DNA of 64,000 nucleotides, taken from assembly GCA_003116875.1 (NCBI GenBank), contig BCKT01000016.1, forward strand, positions 322,051-386,050, written 5' to 3'. The notes below the pieces were generated by a model. That model was given only the letters and a program-made list of their open reading frames with translations, made no database searches and was not told the origin of the DNA. A program made the translations under genes and the position numbers. Positions 58,417 through 64,000 of the stretch are shown piece after piece. The number at the start of each line of letters is the position of its first letter. Position 1 is the stretch's first letter. The DNA is from Takashimella koratensis. Lineage: Eukaryota; Basidiomycota; Tremellomycetes; Trichosporonales; Tetragoniomycetaceae.

Positions 58417-60667
58417 ATGGCTCCCAAATCTTTCTCAGGAATCCCAAGTGAGTCAAGTGGCTTGTGGCACTCACTTACGAGTTAGACAACACCGAACCGA
58501 GCTGGTGGAACGATGCATGCTTGCGCACAAATGTGTTGCAATGGTGAGCTCCTGATCCCGCACCAAGAACTGACATGCAGCATTGCCACTTGCCTCTGCG
58601 TTTTCTACCTTGTAAGTCACGCCTACATCGTTCTTGCCATAAGGAGGGACTTGCGCTGACGTGTTATCAGGGCTGTAAGCATGCATTTGTCATTTTTTGA
58701 TTGCTTTATTTGACACGGCCCAGATGATCAATCCCTCCTCACCGGTCTCCAGTCGGTTCCTGTCTGGAACACGTGAGTCGTCAACCTATGGGGAAAGTGT
58801 GGCGGCTGACCAATTCCCATAGTTACTTTGGCTCGCCTGCTGGAAACGGTTTGGGTCTCATTGCCGCTGCGATCTTCATCCCGGGCATCTTCTTTCCCCT
58901 CGTTGGTGACTACATCTCACTCAACTATGGAAGGCGTTGGGCGATCCGCATTGGTTCGGTACTCATCATCATTGGCGCCATCATGAACGCCCTCTCGACC
59001 ACCCGTGGAATGTTTATCGGATGTAAGTACGCTACTTCCACAAACATTGACTCTCGTAGCCCGTGTCATTATTGGAACGGGTGGTTCTATCACCAAAGTT
59101 GGCGCTCCCGCGCTCGTCCAGGAACTTGCGCACCCACGCTTGCGCTCGCAACTTGGCACTATTTACTACAGCTTTTACTACACTGGCTCTCTGACCTCCG
59201 CTTGCATGTGCAGTGAGTCACACATGGCAGTATTTTACAGCCACTCTCAAATAAGCTGACACATGTAACTAGTCGCTGGCTTGTACGTCAACGGCAATTG
59301 GGGCTGGCGAATGCCGTGCCTCGTTCAAATTCTTGGACCCATCGTCGTCCTCATTTCGCAGATTTGGATTCCCGAGTCTCCTCGCGTACGTCGTCGGCTT
59401 TGAACAAGATACTGATGAGATAGTTCTTGGTGAAGAAGGGACGAAACGAGGAAGCCAAGAGGGTTTTGACCAAGCACCACGCCAACGGACAGGAAAATGA
59501 CCCCCTTGTTGAGTGGGAGTACCAAGAGATCGTCCAGACTCTTCGACAGGAAGAAGAGGCGCCCAAGAGCAGCTGGGTCAGTGAACTCTTTGTATTCAGG
59601 TTGAGCTACGACTGACCACCTTTCTACACTAGGTCGATCTCCTCAAGACGCCCGGTAACCGCCGACGTCTCATTATCACCCTCAGTTGCGGTATCGGTAG
59701 TAACTGGGTCGGGAATGGTATCGTCTCATAGTAGGTCCAACGAGGCGCTCACAACAAAGCTGACGGTGAACAGCTACCTAACTCCTGCTCTCAAGCAAGT
59801 CGGCATCACTAGCCCCCAACAGCAGACAGGAATCAATGCCGGTCTTGGTGAGTACAATATACAAGAGCTCAAACTAAGGAGACAGCTGTTTGGAACTTGA
59901 TCCTCGCCCAACTCGCTGGATACTACGTCGACCGCATTGGCAGGCGAACTCTTTTCTTCATTTCCACCTCTGGAATGATCGTCTCTTACGCATTTGTGAT
60001 GGGCTTTGGGGCTGCTTTCGCTCAAACGAAGCTTTCAAACTACGGTATTGCGGCCATCCCCTTCCTCTTCGTGAGTGCATCTCTTATGTGCCTGAGAGTT
60101 CTACTAACAGCGATCCTCTTCGTTCTCTAGTTCTTCTACGGATTTTATGACATCGCTTGGACTCCCGTGAGTAACCCACATCCATTGAAAGGACTTGAAT
60201 CAATACGACTGACACTCTCGGTAGCTTCCCATTGCCTACGGCACTGAGCTCATGCCTTACAATCTTCGAACCAAGGGTCTTTCGGTCGTTGTCATCTCCC
60301 AGAACGCGGCCAACGCATTCAACCAATTCGTCAACCCGATTGCACTCGCCGCGTTGACTTGGAAATAGTGCGTCTCTCAGGTTTCGTGCAGAGCTGACTT
60401 TAGCTACGCTGTTTACATCGGAGTGGACTTTATCTGGCTGCTCATCATTTACCTTTACTTCCCTGAGACTAAGGGCCTCGTGAGTAGTTTCTTGCATTTG
60501 CAGCTGACAGTCAGACGATTGAGGAAGTGAGCACTGTCTGCGATTACGGTCGTCTCGGCGGCCGCAAGGCTGTTTTGGAGGACGTTAAAGCCCACACCAC
60601 TGCGATTGAGAACACGGGCCGCGGGGTCGACGAGAAGACTTACGTCGAGCACGTCGAACAGGTCTAA
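58417..60667 (+). CDS. Sugar-porter MFS transporter (second), with a 4-nt exon
   Basis: Probable sugar or glycoside transporter. Starts MAPKSFSGIPNNTEPSWWND, then CLRTNVLQCIATCLCVFYL, GYDQSLLTGLQSVPVWNTYF, SLNYGRRWAIRIGS, MFIGARVIIGTGGSITKVG, PRLRSQLGTIYYSFYYTGS, NWGWRMPCLVQILGP, WIPESPRFLVKKGRNEEA, KHHANGQENDPLVEWEY, SYYLTPALKQVGI, DRIGRRTLFF, LMPYNLRTKGLSVV and YFPETKGLTIEEV. Twelve membrane helices are expected. To connect FYL with YDQ the gene needs a 4-nt exon (GGCT, 58671-58674), supplying Gly and the first base of Tyr. The start is preceded by a TATA word at 58361. It is a close tandem paralog of the next gene, sharing the PNNT..WW.D..LRTNV start. Confidence 0.92.
58671..58674 (+). other. 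4-nt internal exon (GGCT) of MFS gene 2
   Basis: Flanked by an intron 58612-58670 (GTAAGT...CTGACGTGTTATCAG) and an intron 58675-58723 (GTAAGC...GGCCCAG). GGC plus T with the next exon's AT gives Gly-Tyr, so the product reads FYLGYDQSLLTG. The neighbouring paralog encodes FYLGYDQALLTG in one uninterrupted exon. Skipping the four bases shifts the frame. Confidence 0.85.
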
Positions 60668-61331
60668 GTTCTATCAGAAGCCAAAGAAGAAAGTTACGAC
60701 TTATCAAACTGTGTCTATACACTCAATAGCATGAGTAAATCGCTGTGTCTTTCACTACGCTTCTCGTGGTCTCTTCTTGTCTCGGTGTACGTTAGCCATT
60801 ATCAAAGTGTTTGCAGCGAGTGAGAAATTTGTTTGAACTATGCAATCGTGACAGCAAGCAGACTGGTTTCTTCTTGGGGTATTGAGTCAATGTGCTTGTA
60901 GTGAGGCAAAGTGGAAAGAGCAGTAGTCTTTGCCTGTAAACTCCTCTGTGGGGTCGGCCACAGAGGCTCCACATGAACGACGTGGCGAGGTCGAAAGAGG
61001 TGGATAAACCTGCCCGCAGCCACCGGTCTGCAAAGGTCTGGACGCTAACGAAGGACCGGGAGAACTCGCCAGATCTCGGATGTCAATATTCTATGCCATC
61101 CGGACCATCAGTTACCCGTTCGCTTTGCCTTTCAATCGGCATGGAGAGTACGTCATCACGTTGATAAATGCCTTTGCCTTTGCGCATAGAAGTAACCGGA
61201 GTTTCCCTTACCCCACGGGACATTGCGGGGACAAAGATTTAACAGTTTGTGGCTTGGCGTCCGACCCTATAAGAGGATTTGCGTGGCTCTTCGAAGTGGC
61301 TTTTACCTCACTTCGCCCTCCTTTCATTCTC
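60668..61331. promoter_or_regulatory. Region between MFS genes 2 and 3
   Basis: 664 bp. Near MFS gene 3 it holds CCCCAC (61211-61216, GTGGGG on minus), GCGGGG (61225-61230) and TATAAG (61268-61273, 64 bp before the ATG), an arrangement resembling that of MFS gene 2. No other gene. Confidence 0.45.
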
Positions 61332-63368
61332 ATGCCCGACACTCAGTTCAAGCAGACGTGGGCTACCTTCCCAAGTAATTATCAAGACTCGTTTTTTTGA
61401 CTGTTCGCGTCGTTTGAAAAAAAAAAGCTGACCGTTCACGAGACAACACCGCTTCGGTTTGGTGGCGCGACAAGGGACTGCGAACCAATGTTTTCCACCT
61501 GTAAGACTGCGCATTTTATCATCGAGACTTTTGATGGTTTCGAAGGCTTTCAAGACTCATGACTTTTCTTTAGCACGGGATGCTGCTTGGTCGTCTTCTA
61601 CCTCGGATATGACCAGGCTCTTTTGACCGGGCTACAATCGGTCCCTCAATGGCAGACGTGGGTAGCAGAACGAAGACGTACAAGTTGCCAGTATACTGAC
61701 TTTAGTAGCTACTTTAACCATCCCACTGGCAACTGGCTGGGATTGATTGTGGCCTCTCTTTACATGGGACCGGTAGTCACCACATGGATCGCCGACTGGC
61801 TCAATACTAAATTTGGACGTAAATTAGTCTTGTACCTGGGCTCAGTGATCGTTATTGCCGGCGCCTTGATCACCACGTTTGCTCAGAACACTGGGATGTT
61901 CATCGGTGGTGAGTTGTTGTATGAAGACCGCGTGAGAAGGGGGACTGATCCTCGAAAAGGTCGTGTCGTTCTCGGTGCTGGTGGAGCCATCTCCAAGGTC
62001 GTCGCTCCTTGCCTTCTGCAGGAGATTGCCCATCCTCGACTCCGCGCCGTCGTCGGATCGTACTACTATGGCACTTATTACGTCGGGGCAATCCTCTCGG
62101 CGTGGCTTTGCGTGGGTGGTCTTTACGTCAAGGGGGATTGGGGATGGCGGTTCCCATGCCTGGTTCAGATTCTTGGCCCTATCATGGTCATGTCCATCCT
62201 CATCTCCGTTCCTGAATCACCCAGATTCCTCGTCAAGAACGGCAAAGGTGACCAAGCCCATCGTATTCTCGCAAAGTACCACGCAAACGGCGACATGGAC
62301 GACCCCCTTGTGCTTTGGGAGTTCAACGAGATCCAAGTAGCAATAGAGCTCGAAGACGTCAACGGCAACGGATCGTACCTCGACTTCTTCCGAACCCCCG
62401 GAAACAGACGCCGATTGATTGCCATCATCAGTCTGTGTCTCGGTACCGCATGGGTCGGAAACGGACTCGTATCATACTACCTCACTCCTGTCCTCAACTC
62501 GATCGGGGTCACCAAGGCGATCCAAACTTCATCTCTCAATGCTGGACTCCAGATGTGGAGCTTGCTCATCGCTTGGCTTGCAGCTGCGAACGTCGAACGG
62601 TTTGGTCGACGAGTTTTGTTCTTTACTTCGGTCACCGGCATGTTTTTCTCATATGCGATTGTCATGGGTCTATCTGCAGGCTTTGCGACGACTAAGAACC
62701 AAACCGTTGGTGTCGCGGCAGTACCTTTCCTCTTCATGTAAGTCCTCTCTCATCGATCTAGATGCATTGGTCTGTGGCTAACCCCTGAAAAGCTATTTTG
62801 CGTTCTATTGTATTGCGTGGACACCTCTGCCGTATCAGTGTAAGTCATTCAGCCACGAAAGGATCTTTTTTCTAACAACTTTGGATAGATGCGACCGAGA
62901 TCTGTCCGTACAACCTCAGAACCAAGGGCCTCGCTGTCTTCACCGCCGTTCAGCAGGGAGGTATCGCGTTCAACCAGTAAGTGAACAGCACTTCCTGCAA
63001 GAAACAAAAGCTCATCTCGTTCGCAGATTTGTGAATCCCATTGCACTGTCAAGCATCGCCTGGAAATACTATGCCGTATATCTCGGCATTTTGCTCATCT
63101 ACGCCGCCATCATCTTCTTCTACTATCCTGAGACTAGTGCGTCCCCTCTTTAGACTTTGCTACGCTTGCTGACGCCGACCAAACAGAGGGCCTCTCTCTG
63201 GAGGAAGTTGGCATGGTCTTTGACCAAGGCGCTGTTCGACACGCCCGTCGTGCGGCCCGTGCGCACATGGAGCATCAGCTCAACGACCACCAGCGCCAGC
63301 AGATCGACAAGGCTCAGGAGAAGGCAGTCGCCGAGCACGAGCACGTGGAAAACATTTCGAAGGTGTAA
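61332..63368 (+). CDS. Sugar-porter MFS transporter (third), tandem paralog of the second
   Basis: Starts MPDTQFKQTWATFPNNTASV with WWRDKGLRTNVFHL in exon 2. Then CCLVVFYLGYDQALLTGLQS, TKFGRKLVLYLGS, GMFIGGRVVLGAGGAISKV, PRLRAVVGSYYYGTYYVGA, NGDWGWRFPC-like KGDWGWRFPCLVQILGP, SVPESPRFLVKNGKGDQA, KYHANGDMDDPLVLWEF, TPGNRRRLIAIISLCLG, SYYLTPVLNSIGV, ERFGRRVLFFTS, ICPYNLRTKGLAVF, NQFVNPIALSSIAWKYYAVY and YYPETKGLSLEEVG, ending HEHVENISKV. Two introns in the first half (about 61664-61708 after QWQ, and 61909-61960 after MFIGG) contain no in-frame stop, so a naive reading adds false residues; the paralog shows they are introns. TATAAG is 64 bp upstream. Substrate unknown. Confidence 0.92.
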
Positions 63369-63753
63369 ATATGATAGTTATCGATCTTCGGTGTACTTTT
63401 CGACCTCATGGTCAAACGGTCTGATCCGTTGAGTGTCCCACTTTGCTCGCAGAGTTCGCAATGTGTCGGATCGAAAGACAGTATGGTCTCACTCGTGTTC
63501 GTCTCGTATCAAACCAGGGAAGAGTGTATAGTGTTGGAATTTGCGATCTAAATAGGGGAGACATCTCCTGGTATCAATTTAAGGAAAAGTGTGCAGTGAT
63601 GAAATAAATGTTTGCCATTTGTATCTGAACAGCGTATGAGTGCAGAGAGCAGTCAGCACCCAGTTATTTAGACCTCAACGATCAAGATATGCCCGTTTAA
63701 GCAAAGTTCAACAAGTGATGCATTTGTACCTCTTTGGATAATGCTAAGCGCTA
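63369..63753. other. Convergent 3' region at the right end
   Basis: About 385 bp, A/T-richer than the surroundings, between two convergent stops. Presumed 3' UTRs and terminators; no gene. Confidence 0.4.
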
Positions 63754-64000
63754 TCAAAGAGAGCGCTTTGCAGCTGCCTCTTCTTCTTGCATGCGTCTCA
63801 TTCCCGCAGCCACCGCAGGCCTGCATTGCGGTCAGCAATTACACCTCAGTTACACATACCTGACTGAGACTCGGTTCCACCAAGCGGTCGTAGCGGGACC
63901 TTTGACGTAGCCAAGGTCCTTGCGACTCCCCACAAAGACGGATCTGATAGGGAAGAACATCATGAACTATGAACACGTCAGCGTGTCAGCGCACTCTGGA
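63754..64000 (-). CDS. Probable glutathione S-transferase family protein, C-terminal part only
   Basis: Only the 3' end lies in the window. Two exons are visible. The first reads FMMFFPIRSVFVGS, then KDLGYVKGPATTAWWNRVSV and a split Arg codon; the last reads PAVAAGMRRMQEEEAAAKRS and ends at 63754. The W-W-N-R-V-S-x-R-P-A-V order near the end is typical of the last helix of GST C-terminal domains (for example the form AWW.R...RPA). The N-terminal thioredoxin-like part is outside, so the assignment rests on a short segment. Antisense and convergent to MFS gene 3. Confidence 0.5.

Noticed and set aside
1..64000. Transposons, rRNA, CRISPR arrays, viral or toxin genes
   Set aside because: Looked for transposase or reverse-transcriptase motifs, long terminal or inverted repeats, spaced repeats and rRNA cores on both strands by eye; none found. 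Highly eroded elements could still be present in the 4.8-11.6 kb block.

Overview
The window reads as nuclear DNA of a basidiomycete fungus, most likely a Tremellomycete yeast (Trichosporonales/Tremellales type). The genes are spliced and intron-dense, with GTNNGT donors, CTAAC/CTGAC branch sites a few bases before the acceptor, and many introns of only 31-36 nt. The protein set is typical of fungi, and there are no operons or ribosome-binding sites. The genus is an inference from style only. I see no rRNA, tRNA, CRISPR array, virus, or intact transposon.

Layout. 0-4.8 kb: the 5' part of a CWC27-type spliceosomal cyclophilin (minus), VPS74/GOLPH3 (plus) and a Zn2Cys6 regulator (minus). 4.8-11.6 kb: nearly 7 kb with no gene I can support. 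11.6-21.3 kb: MKT1 and a large formin, both minus. 21.8-23.6 kb: a SCOC-type short coiled-coil protein and TRS20/TRAPPC2 (both plus). 23.9-27.9 kb: V-ATPase c'' (VMA16, minus), divergent from a Yrb2/RanBP3-type Ran-binding protein (plus). 29-31.8 kb: an unresolved small ORF and an aldo-keto reductase. 33.7-34.1 kb: a small spliced gene of unknown function. 35.9-41.3 kb: glycogen debranching enzyme. 41.5-51.4 kb: RRP9 (minus), divergent from SEC31 (plus), then the cytosolic Phe-tRNA synthetase alpha subunit (minus).

52-63.4 kb has the character of a nutrient-use locus: a sugar-porter MFS gene (minus), a phytanoyl-CoA-dioxygenase-like enzyme, a metal-dependent cyclase-family hydrolase, and two tandem paralogous sugar-porter MFS genes. 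The right edge cuts a probable glutathione S-transferase 3' end (minus). The rest of the window is housekeeping: membrane traffic (VPS74, TRS20, SEC31, SCOC, VMA16), RNA and nuclear functions (CWC27, RRP9, MKT1, Ran binding), translation (FRS2) and glycogen turnover (GDB1).

The most notable signal is gene architecture. Introns go down to about 31 nt, or 28 nt if an alternative acceptor is used, and there are very small exons. One sugar-porter gene needs a 4-nt internal exon to keep its frame, and its adjacent paralog encodes the same residues without interruption. Other observations are an 8-bp tandem array in a divergent promoter, a small spliced gene that ORF callers would miss, and an 18-base G run inside an intron. 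All exon boundaries were read by eye from splice signals and family knowledge, without transcript data.
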